NCBI GenBank assembly: GCA_958402075.1
Contig: CATXSD010000017.1
Span: forward strand, 1 to 37,709
Direction: 5' to 3'
From: Mediterranea massiliensis
GTDB taxonomy: Bacteria > Bacteroidota > Bacteroidia > Bacteroidales > Bacteroidaceae
DNA: 37,709 nucleotides
The notes beneath the pieces are model-generated. The model did no database searches, was not told where the DNA came from, and saw only the letters and a list, made by a program, of their open reading frames with translations. Position 1 is the stretch's first letter, and each line of letters starts with the position of its first letter. Position numbers and translations under genes: made by a program. Shown here one piece after another: positions 16,422 to 25,424 of this stretch.

Positions 16422-16964
16422 ATGAAAGAAGAAATCATTATATCAGGATTCGGCGGACAAGGCGTATTGTCCATGGGTAAGATTCTCGCCTATTCAGGAC
16501 TGATGGAAGGCAAGGAAGTGACCTGGATGCCGGCCTATGGCCCCGAACAGCGAGGCGGTACGGCCAACGTGACCGTCATCGTCAGCGATGAAAAGATTTC
16601 ATCGCCCATTCTCAGCAAATACGACGCAGCCATCATCCTCAACCAGCCTTCGCTGGAAAAATTCGAGAGCAAGGTAAAGCCCGGCGGCGTACTTATCTAC
16701 GACGGCTATGGCATTATCAATCCGCCTACACGCAAGGACATCCATGTGTACCGCATTGACGCCATGGATGCCGCCAACGAGATGAACAACTCCAAAGCCT
16801 TCAACATGATTGTATTGGGCGGCCTGCTCAAAATCAAACCGATGGTCACCTTGGAGAATGTCATCAAAGGATTGAAGAAAACCCTCCCCGAACGCCATCA
16901 CCACTTGATTCCGATGAACGAAGAAGCCATCAAGAAAGGAATGGAATTGATCAAGGAAGTCTGA
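16422..16964 (+). CDS. 2-oxoacid:ferredoxin oxidoreductase gamma subunit
   Basis: The 180-residue protein matches the PorC/KorC/VorC gamma domain. It opens with the signature EEIIISGFGGQGVLSMGKILAYSG, followed by WMPAYGPEQRGGTANVTVIVS and a C-terminal AFNMIVLGGLLKIKP segment. The subunit contributes to CoA binding and complex assembly in this enzyme class. It is the last gene of the operon and is followed by a strong terminator. Confidence 0.93.
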   Translation: MKEEIIISGFGGQGVLSMGKILAYSGLMEGKEVTWMPAYGPEQRGGTANVTVIVSDEKISSPILSKYDAAIILNQPSLEKFESKVKPGGVLIYDGYGIINPPTRKDIHVYRIDAMDAANEMNNSKAFNMIVLGGLLKIKPMVTLENVIKGLKKTLPERHHHLIPMNEEAIKKGMELIKEV

Positions 16965-16979
16965 TGACATAATATGAAC

Positions 16980-17017
16980 CGTCCCTGCCAATCTGAAATT
17001 GGCAGGGACGTTTTTTT
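16980..17017 (+). terminator. Strong rho-independent terminator of the oxidoreductase operon
   Basis: A 13-bp perfect stem (16980-16992 with 16998-17010, loop CTGAA) is followed by seven T. It ends the plus-strand operon just before the convergent BACON lipoprotein gene. Confidence 0.93.
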
Positions 17018-17037
17018 CTCATCAGGTATATGCGCCA

Positions 17038-18270
17038 TTACTTATATGTAATAGTGAAAACCGTTTCGTTTTTAGCATAGTAATCACTGCCATGCGAAGT
17101 TCTTACTATGGTAACAGGACGGCCCAATTGGTCAAATTCATAGGTGTAAGTATCATAATATCCGTCTCGATAACGGTCATACTCCGCCGTCATATACAGC
17201 TGGCTGCGCTTTCCTAAATAGCCATACGGTTGCAGATACCGCCCGCCAAAAGCAAAACAATCCAACCATTCCGTATTGCAGACCACCCAGTTCAAATCAA
17301 AATTAATATTGGGATTATTGACGTACTCGGCATTGTCATAACGCATTTCCGCCACATACCCGTTATTGTTTGCATTGTACAAATCGTTCGTCACCTTAAC
17401 CAGATTGCCATTCTCCCATTCCGCTTCATCAACATATTCCATCGTTTCACCAACCTGATTTCTATAAGTTCTGTTACATGTCTGCACAAAGCCATCTTCA
17501 TATACTACCGAACCTGATTTTTCCGTCGTTTTTCCTGCTCCTTCATCATTGACGATAGAAAATGTTTCGACATAACCATCATCTCTTAAAACAAAAGTTG
17601 AAACATCAGTGGATCCATACCCTTTTTCCGTCATCACGACCTCACCCGACTCATAAGCAAAAGAAGTATAAATCATGTCCTCCCCTTTTCCTGTCCCCGA
17701 GTCATCGGTCGTCTGTTTGACCAGACGATTCTGATCGTCGTATTCAAAATAATAGATATTTCTATCTTCTGACTCTGTACCCGTCTCGGCCGTCACACGC
17801 TTATGTACTTCATCTATTCTTGCAACCAGATAAACCGACGAGACAGAAGGTATTTCACCGGATGCCGTGGTAGCTTTCTGCTCTACAGTAATCGTTATCA
17901 CATCATCTCCACACCGTATTTCTATCCGGGCCTGCCTATCATGCCCCGTCAGATTTTCGGTCAGCGTAAAAGTCAACGTACACTCGCCTGCACCACCGCT
18001 ATAGGCACTCAGCACAAGCCAATCCACCCCCGTGGCATCCGCTTTAGTCGTCACGTCGGTAACCGTTGCTGTCCAGTTGCCCGATGCCGTAAAACGAATG
18101 CCTTCCGAAGCACCAGACGTTTCATCGGCATACACTGTCTGAAACGTGGCGACACCTTCAGCCAGAGTCAAATTCTTATCACCTGAATCATCTTTACTGC
18201 AAGCGGCCAACAGGCAACCGCAGATGCAACATAAAATTGGAAACATCCATTTGTTCATATCTATCTTCAT
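17038..18270 (-). CDS. BACON-domain lipoprotein
   Basis: The 410-residue exported protein has a lipobox LLAAC with Cys at about residue 24. An N-terminal BACON-like Ig domain spans about residues 50-132: FTASGNWTATV, DWLVLSAYSGGAGECTLTFTLTENLTGHDRQARIEI and a closing ITITVEQKA. The C-terminal 250 residues are rich in Tyr/Asp/Asn beta-strand pairs (IYYFEYDDQNRLVKQT, YTYEFDQLGRPVTIVRT), resembling YD/RHS-like or DUF4595-type repeats of Bacteroidetes surface lipoproteins. BACON domains often bind glycans or mucin-like material, but no polysaccharide-use genes are adjacent. It starts 17 bp after the stop of the membrane-protein gene, so the two form an operon. Confidence 0.82.
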   Translation of the reverse strand: MKIDMNKWMFPILCCICGCLLAACSKDDSGDKNLTLAEGVATFQTVYADETSGASEGIRFTASGNWTATVTDVTTKADATGVDWLVLSAYSGGAGECTLTFTLTENLTGHDRQARIEIRCGDDVITITVEQKATTASGEIPSVSSVYLVARIDEVHKRVTAETGTESEDRNIYYFEYDDQNRLVKQTTDDSGTGKGEDMIYTSFAYESGEVVMTEKGYGSTDVSTFVLRDDGYVETFSIVNDEGAGKTTEKSGSVVYEDGFVQTCNRTYRNQVGETMEYVDEAEWENGNLVKVTNDLYNANNNGYVAEMRYDNAEYVNNPNINFDLNWVVCNTEWLDCFAFGGRYLQPYGYLGKRSQLYMTAEYDRYRDGYYDTYTYEFDQLGRPVTIVRTSHGSDYYAKNETVFTITYK

Positions 18271-18287
18271 TTTTCATTAAACATTCG

Positions 18288-19271
18288 TTATTGATAAGGA
18301 CAAACACCCGTATCACGCATCTTGCAACGGGTATTCGTGAGCTTGCAGATATCCTGTCCGCGGATAAGGTCATCGGTCAGCTGGTTACACGACACGATAT
18401 GCGTACGGCTTCCCTTACCGGATCCGCCATATCCGCTGAATACCAACGTGAAAATCAGATACAGCACCAACAAGACCAGCACCCCCACAATCAGCATCCA
18501 GGTAAGGGTAAAAACCGCATACGTGGTAAACAGCATATAGGCATACATCCACTTCAGGCGCTTCCGCTCCTGAGGGGCAGCCCGACGTACCCGAAACACG
18601 ATATATGCCAGAAAGGCAAACAATGAAACAAAAATCATGCCGAAAATAAAGTCCTCTTTTTCACGGCCGAAGAATTGGGATACAATCCCCACAACGCCCA
18701 ACGCACAGCCTACGAGATAGTAGGTGATGGACGGCGGCACCACATCGACTCCCGCCATGTCGCGCAAACGGCCGGGAACAAGAGACTTCCACTTGGTCAG
18801 GGACAGCAAGACGGCAACAAAAGACATGATTACCGCCACCATCCATCCTCCGGACAACGCCGCATAGTTCAAGAGGCAATCATAATACAGACGCCACCGG
18901 GCTGCCTTCCGGTCATTACAACTTTTCAGATGCCTTATACGGCGCACAAGTCTGTAGACCGGATAAGCCAAACCAACCAGCGGGAACAACGAACAAAGCA
19001 GTAGAAACTGACTGTCGGTCAGTTGCTTTTCCGAATAAGACGGCATAGCGACCAACACGCCTACCATGCCCATCACCCACTCCAGCACAACCGTAATGCA
19101 CAATGTCCGGACGTCCCTGAAACGGACCGTAGATACAATCTCTGCGCCCGCTTTCCGATTGAACCAATCCTTCACTTTTCCAAATCTGAAAAACAACATA
19201 AAAGCCAACGCCAGTCCTGTCCAAAAGACTATTTGGGAAAGCAGCAGCCACCCTGTGAATGCAGTCATCAT
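18288..19271 (-). CDS. Multi-pass membrane protein of unknown function
   Basis: The 327-residue protein has about seven to eight hydrophobic segments, for example LLLSQIVFWTGLALAFMLFF near the start, ITYYLVGCALGVVGIVSQFF in the middle and MLIVGVLVLLVLYLIFTLVF near residue 260. Basic loops such as RRIRHLKSCNDRKAARWR separate them. The C-terminal 50 residues are polar with a cluster of cysteines (SCNQ, DICKL, TRCK, VCPYQ). I do not recognise a family. It is the first gene of a two-gene unit with the BACON lipoprotein, directly downstream of a two-component system. Confidence 0.75.
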   Translation of the reverse strand: MMTAFTGWLLLSQIVFWTGLALAFMLFFRFGKVKDWFNRKAGAEIVSTVRFRDVRTLCITVVLEWVMGMVGVLVAMPSYSEKQLTDSQFLLLCSLFPLVGLAYPVYRLVRRIRHLKSCNDRKAARWRLYYDCLLNYAALSGGWMVAVIMSFVAVLLSLTKWKSLVPGRLRDMAGVDVVPPSITYYLVGCALGVVGIVSQFFGREKEDFIFGMIFVSLFAFLAYIVFRVRRAAPQERKRLKWMYAYMLFTTYAVFTLTWMLIVGVLVLLVLYLIFTLVFSGYGGSGKGSRTHIVSCNQLTDDLIRGQDICKLTNTRCKMRDTGVCPYQ

Positions 19272-19298
19272 AAAAGAATAAATACGTTATATGTTATA

Positions 19299-19325
19299 CA
19301 AATTATTTATTACAACTAAATTCAA
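19299..19325 (-). promoter_or_regulatory. Weak candidate promoter for the membrane-protein/BACON operon
   Basis: On the minus strand TTG (19323-19325), a 17-bp spacer and TAATTTG (19299-19305) form a sub-consensus promoter 28 bp upstream of the gene. The weakness would suit activator-dependent expression. Confidence 0.35.
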
Positions 19326-19349
19326 GCTGAACTTCACTCTACGAATCAG

Positions 19350-19416
19350 GGTACATGAGTCGTATACTCATGTACCATCCCTATAGGACTCATGCCACAT
19401 CAGTCGTATACTCATG
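19350..19416. promoter_or_regulatory. Palindrome and direct repeats, candidate response-regulator sites
   Basis: A perfect inverted repeat, GGTACATGAGT (19350-19360) and ACTCATGTACC (19366-19376) around CGTAT, contains the 15-mer AGTCGTATACTCATG at 19358-19372. The same 15-mer recurs at 19402-19416, 44 bp away. They sit upstream of the candidate promoter of the membrane-protein operon and downstream of the LuxR-type regulator gene. Alternatively the palindrome could act as a transcription terminator for the regulator gene, though no T-tract follows. Confidence 0.5.
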
Positions 19417-19540
19417 GTACGGTAAAAACACCCATCTGATTATCAGTCGTTTACAAAAGGTATCTACAAGCCTGAGAGACACAGAAAAAAGTATACATTC
19501 ACCGATGTCCTGCACATGTTCTCCACACACACCTGTCTGC

Positions 19541-20194
19541 TCAACATTTCCGTATAGGAATAATCCCCTTGGAGATGGCAGTCATGATCAGGTCGGCCAC
19601 GTTGCGCGCGCCCAGCTTGTCGAGCAGATGCCGGCGGTGCGTGTCCACCGTATTGGTGGACACACACAGTTCGCGTGCTATTTCCTGTGTGTTTTTCCCT
19701 TCGGAGATTCGTTTCAAGACATCCAGTTCCCGCAGGGTCAGGTCTTCGGGCTTTTTCTCCTCCGTACGTTTCATTTGGGCGCGGATGTGGTCGGCATACG
19801 GACAATAATAGACACCTCCCGCCAGCACCCGTCGGATGGCTTCCGTAATCTTGCCCGAATCGGTAGACTTGAACAAGATACCGTCCACCTCGCATTGCAG
19901 CAGGTTCTTGACATACCAGATTTCTTCGTGCATGGTATTTACCAGAATCCGGGCATGAGCATTGCGGCTGCGGATGGTATTGATGAGATCCAGACCACAC
20001 ACATCGGGCAATTCCATGTCCAGTACAAAAAGGTCGAACTGCTGCGAAGCTGCCAACAACTCCACCTCATGTCCCGATGAAGCGGTACACACATTCTTCA
20101 CTTCCGGGAGCGAACATTCTATGATGCGTTTCAACCCCTGCAAAACCAAATCATGGTCGTCAACCAATAGAATCCGTATATCTTTTTCTTTCAT
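19541..20194 (-). CDS. LuxR/NarL-family response regulator
   Basis: The 217-residue protein starts at the ATG at 20192-20194 (MKEKDIRILLVDDHD), preceded by AGAAGG-like sequence; the upstream extension to 20242 lacks family similarity. The receiver domain (1-120) has the acidic pair D12/D13, phosphoacceptor D59 in LFVLDMELPD, T87 and K109. The C-terminal LuxR-type HTH (about 150-210) contains LTLRELDVLKRISEGKNTQEIARELCVSTNTVDTHRRHLLDKLG. It lies 110 bp after the TPR histidine kinase gene and is its probable partner. It likely activates nearby envelope genes, which is inference. Confidence 0.92.
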   Translation of the reverse strand: MKEKDIRILLVDDHDLVLQGLKRIIECSLPEVKNVCTASSGHEVELLAASQQFDLFVLDMELPDVCGLDLINTIRSRNAHARILVNTMHEEIWYVKNLLQCEVDGILFKSTDSGKITEAIRRVLAGGVYYCPYADHIRAQMKRTEEKKPEDLTLRELDVLKRISEGKNTQEIARELCVSTNTVDTHRRHLLDKLGARNVADLIMTAISKGIIPIRKC

Positions 20195-20304
20195 CAGCCT
20201 TCTCAATACCTGTCTTGTTATGATAGTGCAAAGAAAAGCCATTTATCCTTATTCCACATCATCAAAAATAGTGATTTTAACACCTATTCTGCAGAAAAAC
20301 GGAC

Positions 20305-22218
20305 TTAAACAGCCAAAGGAACGTCCAACGTCATCCGTTGTTCGCCACTCTCTGCCACGACAGTGAAGGCGGCACCGATTGATTTCGCCCGTTCGCTCAC
20401 GGTGGTCAGTCCGATGCCGTTTCCTCTCTCCGCATGGGAGGGACAAGGCTTTCCGCAATAGGCAAGCTGCAAGACCAAGTCCTTCTTGGAAAGACAAAGC
20501 CGGAGGTCTATCCGAGTGGCCTCCGCATGTTTCAGCACATTGGAAAGCAGTTCCTGCAAAATACGGTACACCTCGTAGGCCTGCACTTCGGGAACGCCAC
20601 GCCAGTCGCACCCGTCGTCATCGACCGTCAAGGACCATCCGACCGACTGTGCCGCCAATATTCGGTTTACATAGTCTTCCACCACTTCCTTCAATGTCAC
20701 ACGCAGGAATTGGGGAGGCATCAGTTCATGGGATATGAAACGGACATCCTGGCGGACCTTTTCCAGCATTGCTTTCACTTCATCCTTGCCCTGCTCGGTG
20801 GGAGGCAGACTCTGCATCTGCATGCCTATTCCCAGCAAGTCGTTGCACACCCCGTCATGCAACTCTTTGGCCAGGCGCTTGCGTTCGCGCTCCAGCCCCT
20901 CAATGTAACGCTGGGCCAGCTTCAACTCTTCCTCCTTCTTCTGCCGGCGGCGACGCAAACCATACCACACTCCCAGCAACAAGACCGCTGCAACAGCTGC
21001 CACCGCCACAATGCCCAACTGCATGATGCGGTTCCGCTGCCTCAGCTGCTGCTCGTTCAGGTGGGCTATTTCCAGTTCCTTCACCTTCATGCCATACTTT
21101 ACTGACAAATCGGACAATTCGGCTTCCACCTGTGCCGTGTGCAAACTGTCGGCAACTGCCACCGCCCGTTCATAGCAGCCGAAGGCCCGGGCATAGTCCT
21201 TCAGACCTTTGTAATTACGGGCCATGTCCAGATACAGACGGTCCAACGGCACTGCCATATTGACGTCCTTCAGTCCCAACAACCGGTGTTGGATATCGAG
21301 GCTCTCCCGATAACGTCCCATTCCGGCATACACCTCATACAATCTTTCGTAGAAGCCCAGCACTTCCGTCGAGTTCTCCGGCAGGACAGCCAGAAGAGGT
21401 TCCGCCTCGGCCACGCATTTCATCAGTTCCGCCCTGTTGCCCAGACGCCCGTAGGTACCCGCCAGATAAGTCAGGCACCGCAGTACGAACTTCGGTTTCT
21501 TCTGTTCGCTGGCCATGTCCAGAGCCTGGCGTATGGCCTTGATGCCGTCCTCCTCCTTGCCACACAGACTGAATATGGCTCCGGCAGTCGATGCCGCATG
21601 AATCACCATATCCATGTCACCACAGGTGGGAACCACCTCCATGGCCCGCCGGATGTAGGTTTCCGCTTCTTCCAGACGCGAAGTGTTGGCATAGAGCACG
21701 GCAATGTTTGTCAGCAACTGCGTACGCGAGCCGGTTTCATCCGACTTCTCCACTCCCAGCAAATCCAAGGCCCGGTTGTAATAGACCAAGGCCGAATCGG
21801 GCATGGACATCCGCCGATAGCACACGCCGATAGAGCTCAGTATCCCGGCCTGCTCCTCTGCATCCAGGTGCAGCCTCACCGCCTCGGACAGAGCCTTCCT
21901 GAAAGCCGGCAGACATTCGTCCATACGTCCCTCATCCAGGTAGGTGACTGCCAGATTGACCAGCAGCACCACGTAGGGCTCCGCCTTGTCACGGTCGGCA
22001 TACTTCAAGCCCTCCTCGCAATAATGACGTGTACTGTCCACATCCCGATAAGCATAATATTCACTCAAGTGACAACAGGCAGCCGATAGGCTGTCACGAT
22101 GGCCGCTTTCGCATGCACGCGCCAATGCAGCCCGGCACTCCGCCAGTTCCGGGTCCGGAGACTGTCCCCATACTGCAACAAGCGGCAACAGGAAGATCCA
22201 CACAATCAGTCGTTTCAT
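20305..22218 (-). CDS. TPR-containing sensor histidine kinase (HisKA_3 type)
   Basis: The 637-residue kinase has a signal peptide (1-19), a periplasmic region of tetratricopeptide repeats (about 25-360), a coiled-coil stretch, one membrane helix (about 401-420) and a cytoplasmic HisKA_3 dimerisation domain with phospho-acceptor H454 in KELHDGVCND. The ATPase domain has an N-box (LQELLSNVLKHAEA, N560) and a G2 box (ERGNGIGLTTVSERAKSIGA). The G1 position reads YCGKP instead of DxGxG, so the adenine-contacting Asp appears to be missing. Only one membrane helix plus the signal peptide implies a periplasmic sensor. It pairs with the downstream LuxR-type regulator. Confidence 0.9.
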   Translation of the reverse strand: MKRLIVWIFLLPLVAVWGQSPDPELAECRAALARACESGHRDSLSAACCHLSEYYAYRDVDSTRHYCEEGLKYADRDKAEPYVVLLVNLAVTYLDEGRMDECLPAFRKALSEAVRLHLDAEEQAGILSSIGVCYRRMSMPDSALVYYNRALDLLGVEKSDETGSRTQLLTNIAVLYANTSRLEEAETYIRRAMEVVPTCGDMDMVIHAASTAGAIFSLCGKEEDGIKAIRQALDMASEQKKPKFVLRCLTYLAGTYGRLGNRAELMKCVAEAEPLLAVLPENSTEVLGFYERLYEVYAGMGRYRESLDIQHRLLGLKDVNMAVPLDRLYLDMARNYKGLKDYARAFGCYERAVAVADSLHTAQVEAELSDLSVKYGMKVKELEIAHLNEQQLRQRNRIMQLGIVAVAAVAAVLLLGVWYGLRRRRQKKEEELKLAQRYIEGLERERKRLAKELHDGVCNDLLGIGMQMQSLPPTEQGKDEVKAMLEKVRQDVRFISHELMPPQFLRVTLKEVVEDYVNRILAAQSVGWSLTVDDDGCDWRGVPEVQAYEVYRILQELLSNVLKHAEATRIDLRLCLSKKDLVLQLAYCGKPCPSHAERGNGIGLTTVSERAKSIGAAFTVVAESGEQRMTLDVPLAV

Positions 22219-22245
22219 ACATTCAAATTAATGGTTAGGGTATTG

Positions 22246-22275
22246 CAAAGATAAGGAAGTCAAGACAAACAGCAA
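22246..22275 (-). promoter_or_regulatory. Promoter of the two-component operon
   Basis: On the minus strand TTG (22273-22275), a 19-bp spacer and TATCTTTG (22246-22253) give a good Bacteroides promoter, with a leader of about 22 nt to the kinase ATG. Confidence 0.65.
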
Positions 22276-22370
22276 GAAAGTGACCCGATATCTTGCTGCC
22301 CCATCATAAAATATTCCGTCCACAAGCTGTTCTGTCAAATTATAATAAGAGTTGAAAACTCTGTTTTCGT

Positions 22371-22401
22371 TTTGTGCTTCACTTGGTTTCCATTATCTTT
22401 G
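22371..22401 (+). promoter_or_regulatory. Consensus promoter immediately before the porin ATG
   Basis: TTTG (22371-22374), a 19-bp spacer and TATCTTTG (22394-22401) form an exact match to the -33/-7 consensus. The -7 box ends 4 bp before the ATG at 22406, so the transcript would be leaderless or nearly so. Confidence 0.7.
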
Positions 22402-22405
22402 CCGC

Positions 22406-24553
22406 ATGAAAATGAAACAAATCATACTGATATATATACTGCTATGTCTGCTGGGAACGGGCCTGGCACAGGCGCAGCAAACGCTGACTCCCGTCGGAGG
22501 CGGGCAGACCCTGCGCGACCAATACGGCAACCAGATAGACCCTTCGACCCAGCCGGACAACCTGAACGACAGTACCAACGTAGACATCCAGAGCCTGCCG
22601 CCCAAGCTGTACATGTGGCAGCTGGACGAACTGCTGGGCGAACGCACCATCATACCGGCCGACACTGCCAACCTGAACTTCCAGAACACCAACCTGGTGG
22701 AAGGCATGGAAGGACACTACAACTACCTGGGCAATCTGGGCAGTCCGCGTATGTCGCGCCTGTTCTTTGAGCGCACAGACTACGGACCTACCATGTTCCT
22801 GACACCCATGTCGAGCTTCTACTTCCGCCCGAGCGACTTCAAGTTCACCAACAGCAACATCCCGTTTACCAACCTGACCTACTACAAGGCCGGCAGCAAA
22901 CAGAACGGCGAGGAACGCTTCAAGTCCTACTTCTCGGTCAATGCCAACAAGCGCCTGGCCTTCGGCTTCAACATCGACTACCTGTACGGCCGCGGCTACT
23001 ATACCAACCAGTCGACCGCCCACTTCAATGCAGGCCTTTTTGCCAGCTACATCGGCGAGAAGTACCAGATGCAGGCCATGTACAACAACTTCTTCATGAA
23101 GATGAACGAGAACGGTGGTATCACCGATGACCGCTACATCACCCGTCCCGAAGAGATGAGCGACGTAGGTGGAAGTTCGTACATCCCCGTCAACCTGGAA
23201 GAGACATCAAACCGCAACCACAACTTCTACGTACACCTGACCCACCGCTACCGCCTGGGCTTCACCCGCGTAACGACGAAGATAGAAGAAACCAAGGACG
23301 AAGCAGCCCGCCGCAAGGCCCAGCGCGACAGTACAGCCATTCCGACGGACACCATCCAGACCGAAGAGTACGTACCCGTGACCAGCTTCATCCATACGTT
23401 CCACATCGAACGTTCCAGCCACCGTTTCCGCTCGGGTACGGAACCTACAGGCGAGAACAGCATCTACGACAACACCTACCTGCAGGAAGGCATGAGCAAT
23501 GACAGCACCGTAGCCCTGAGCGTCAAGAACGTGCTGGGCATCTCGTTGCTCGAAGGCTTCAACAAGTACGCCAAAGCCGGACTGACCGCCTACGCCTCGC
23601 ACAAGGTGAGCCGCTACACCCTGATGAACCTGGGCAACGGGGAAGGGACAACGACCGATGAAAGCGGGCAGGCCACCCGTCCCTACCTGCCCAACCAGAT
23701 CTATACCGAACACGAACTGTACGTGGGAGGCGAACTGTCCAAACGCGAAGGACGGCTACTGCACTACCGGGCCAACGGTGAAGTGGGCCTGGCCGGCAAG
23801 GCGGCAGGACAATTCCGCGTCAACGGCGACCTGGACCTGAACTTCCGCCTGGGCAAGGATACCGTGAACTTCTACGCCCGCGGCTTTGTGAGCAACACAC
23901 TCCCCTCGTTCTACATGCGCCACTACCACTCCAACCACTACGCATGGGACAACGACCTGAGCAAGGAGTTCCGTACCCGTGTGGAAGGCGAACTGAACAT
24001 CGACCGCTGGCGCACCAACCTGAAGGCCGGCGTGGAGAACATCAAGAACTACACCTACTTCAACGGACAGGCCCTGCCTCAGCAGCACAGCGGGAGCATC
24101 CAGGTGATTTCGGCCATGCTGAAACAGGACTTCAAGCTGGGCATCCTGCATCTGGACAACGAAGTGACGTGGCAGAAGTCGAGCAACCAGTCTGTCCTGC
24201 CCCTGCCCGACCTTTCGCTCTACCACAACCTCTACCTGCTGACCCGTCTGTTCAAGAAGGTACTGACCGTTCAGCTGGGTGCCGACGTACGCTACTTTAC
24301 CGAGTACAACGCTCCGGCCTACCAGCCCGCCATCCAGCAGTTCCACCTGCAACCGGAAAGCGACCAAGTCAAGATAGGAGGATATCCCATCGTCAACGTA
24401 TACGCCAACCTGCACCTGAAACGTACACGCATCTTCGTGATGATGTACCACATCAATTCGGGTATGGGCAACCGCAACTCGTTCCTCGTTCCCCACTACC
24501 CAATCAACTCACGCCTGCTGAAGATCGGCGTTTCCTGGAACTTCTACGATTGA
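22406..24553 (+). CDS. Putative outer-membrane porin (large beta-barrel)
   Basis: From the ATG at 22406 the protein has 715 residues and starts with a signal peptide MKMKQIILIYILLCLLGTGLAQA. The open frame extends back to 22352, but those codons overlap the promoter. The mature part is rich in alternating aromatic/polar strands (FGFNIDYLYGRGYYTN, YQMQAMYNNFFMKMNENG, LHLKRTRIFVMMYHIN) and ends in a beta-strand finishing VSWNFYD, typical of outer-membrane barrels. It resembles the Bacteroidetes putative-porin family; substrate is unknown. It is followed 36 bp later by the solute-binding protein gene. Confidence 0.82.
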   Translation: MKMKQIILIYILLCLLGTGLAQAQQTLTPVGGGQTLRDQYGNQIDPSTQPDNLNDSTNVDIQSLPPKLYMWQLDELLGERTIIPADTANLNFQNTNLVEGMEGHYNYLGNLGSPRMSRLFFERTDYGPTMFLTPMSSFYFRPSDFKFTNSNIPFTNLTYYKAGSKQNGEERFKSYFSVNANKRLAFGFNIDYLYGRGYYTNQSTAHFNAGLFASYIGEKYQMQAMYNNFFMKMNENGGITDDRYITRPEEMSDVGGSSYIPVNLEETSNRNHNFYVHLTHRYRLGFTRVTTKIEETKDEAARRKAQRDSTAIPTDTIQTEEYVPVTSFIHTFHIERSSHRFRSGTEPTGENSIYDNTYLQEGMSNDSTVALSVKNVLGISLLEGFNKYAKAGLTAYASHKVSRYTLMNLGNGEGTTTDESGQATRPYLPNQIYTEHELYVGGELSKREGRLLHYRANGEVGLAGKAAGQFRVNGDLDLNFRLGKDTVNFYARGFVSNTLPSFYMRHYHSNHYAWDNDLSKEFRTRVEGELNIDRWRTNLKAGVENIKNYTYFNGQALPQQHSGSIQVISAMLKQDFKLGILHLDNEVTWQKSSNQSVLPLPDLSLYHNLYLLTRLFKKVLTVQLGADVRYFTEYNAPAYQPAIQQFHLQPESDQVKIGGYPIVNVYANLHLKRTRIFVMMYHINSGMGNRNSFLVPHYPINSRLLKIGVSWNFYD

Positions 24554-24589
24554 TGTCCTCCATCGTTTCCACCATCCAACCCGAACACC

Positions 24590-25417
24590 ATGAAAAACAA
24601 ACTGACCCCCAAGATCTGGAAATACGTGGCGGTAGCCTTCATCGGCTCGCTGGTAGCCACTTTCATCCTGCAACGCGAAGAGGTACCCGCTCCCTCTCCA
24701 CGCGATTATGCCGACATTGCGGCCGAAGGCGTCCTGCGTGCCGCACTGGAATACAATGCCATCAGTCTTTATGTGGACGGCGACACACTGGCCGGCTTCG
24801 ACTATGAGCTGATGGAAGCCTTTGCCCGCGACCACGGTCTCAAGGTGGCCATCACGCCCGAGATGAGTTTCGAAAAGCGGCTCGAAGGACTGGCTGACGG
24901 AACGTACGACCTCATTGCCAACGGCATCCTGGCCACCAGTCCGCTGAAAGACTCCCTGCTACTCACCGTCCCCATCGCACTGACCAAGGAAGTATTGGTA
25001 CAGCGCAAACCTTCCTCACCCGACGACTCCCTGTTCATCCGCACCCAGCTCTCACTGGCCAAGCGCACCCTGCACGTGGTGAAAGGCTCTCCCTCCATCC
25101 TGCGCATCCGTAACCTGGGCGACGAGATTGCCGACACCATCTATATTAAAGAGGTGGAAAAATACGGCCCCGAACAGCTGATAGCCATGGTGGCCCACGG
25201 CGACATCGACTACGCCGTGTGCGACGAGAACATCGCCCGCGCCGCCACCGACAGCATGCCGCAAATAGACTTCTCGACCGACATCAGCTTCACCCAGTTC
25301 TACTCCTGGGCAGTCAGCAAAAAGTCGCCTGCCCTGCTCGACAGTCTGAACACTTGGCTCGAAGACTTCAAACAGGGCAGGGAATATCAGAAAATCTATC
25401 GGAAATACTACAAATGA
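24590..25417 (+). CDS. Membrane-anchored periplasmic solute-binding (SBP_bac_3-like) protein
   Basis: The 275-residue protein has one N-terminal hydrophobic helix (about 10-27, without a lipobox Cys) and a type 3 extracellular solute-binding fold: GVLRAALEYNAISLYV, AGFDYELMEAFARDHGLKVAITP, ERLEGLADGTYDLIANGI-like segment, and the C-terminal LNTWLEDFKQGREYQKIYRKYYK. This resembles the N-terminal domain of MltF lytic transglycosylases, but no transglycosylase domain follows. No ABC permease or ATPase gene is adjacent, so it is probably not a classical importer component. It is likely co-transcribed with the porin. Confidence 0.8.
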   Translation: MKNKLTPKIWKYVAVAFIGSLVATFILQREEVPAPSPRDYADIAAEGVLRAALEYNAISLYVDGDTLAGFDYELMEAFARDHGLKVAITPEMSFEKRLEGLADGTYDLIANGILATSPLKDSLLLTVPIALTKEVLVQRKPSSPDDSLFIRTQLSLAKRTLHVVKGSPSILRIRNLGDEIADTIYIKEVEKYGPEQLIAMVAHGDIDYAVCDENIARAATDSMPQIDFSTDISFTQFYSWAVSKKSPALLDSLNTWLEDFKQGREYQKIYRKYYK

Positions 25418-25424
25418 CCTCCGG

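Noticed and set aside
19355..20080. 241-codon plus-strand open frame
   Set aside because: It runs antisense through the response-regulator gene, whose protein has clear receiver and HTH motifs; the plus-strand translation has no recognisable domain.
23756..24496. 246-codon minus-strand frame inside the porin gene
   Set aside because: It is an antisense shadow of a long GC-rich coding region with a valine-rich, domain-free translation.
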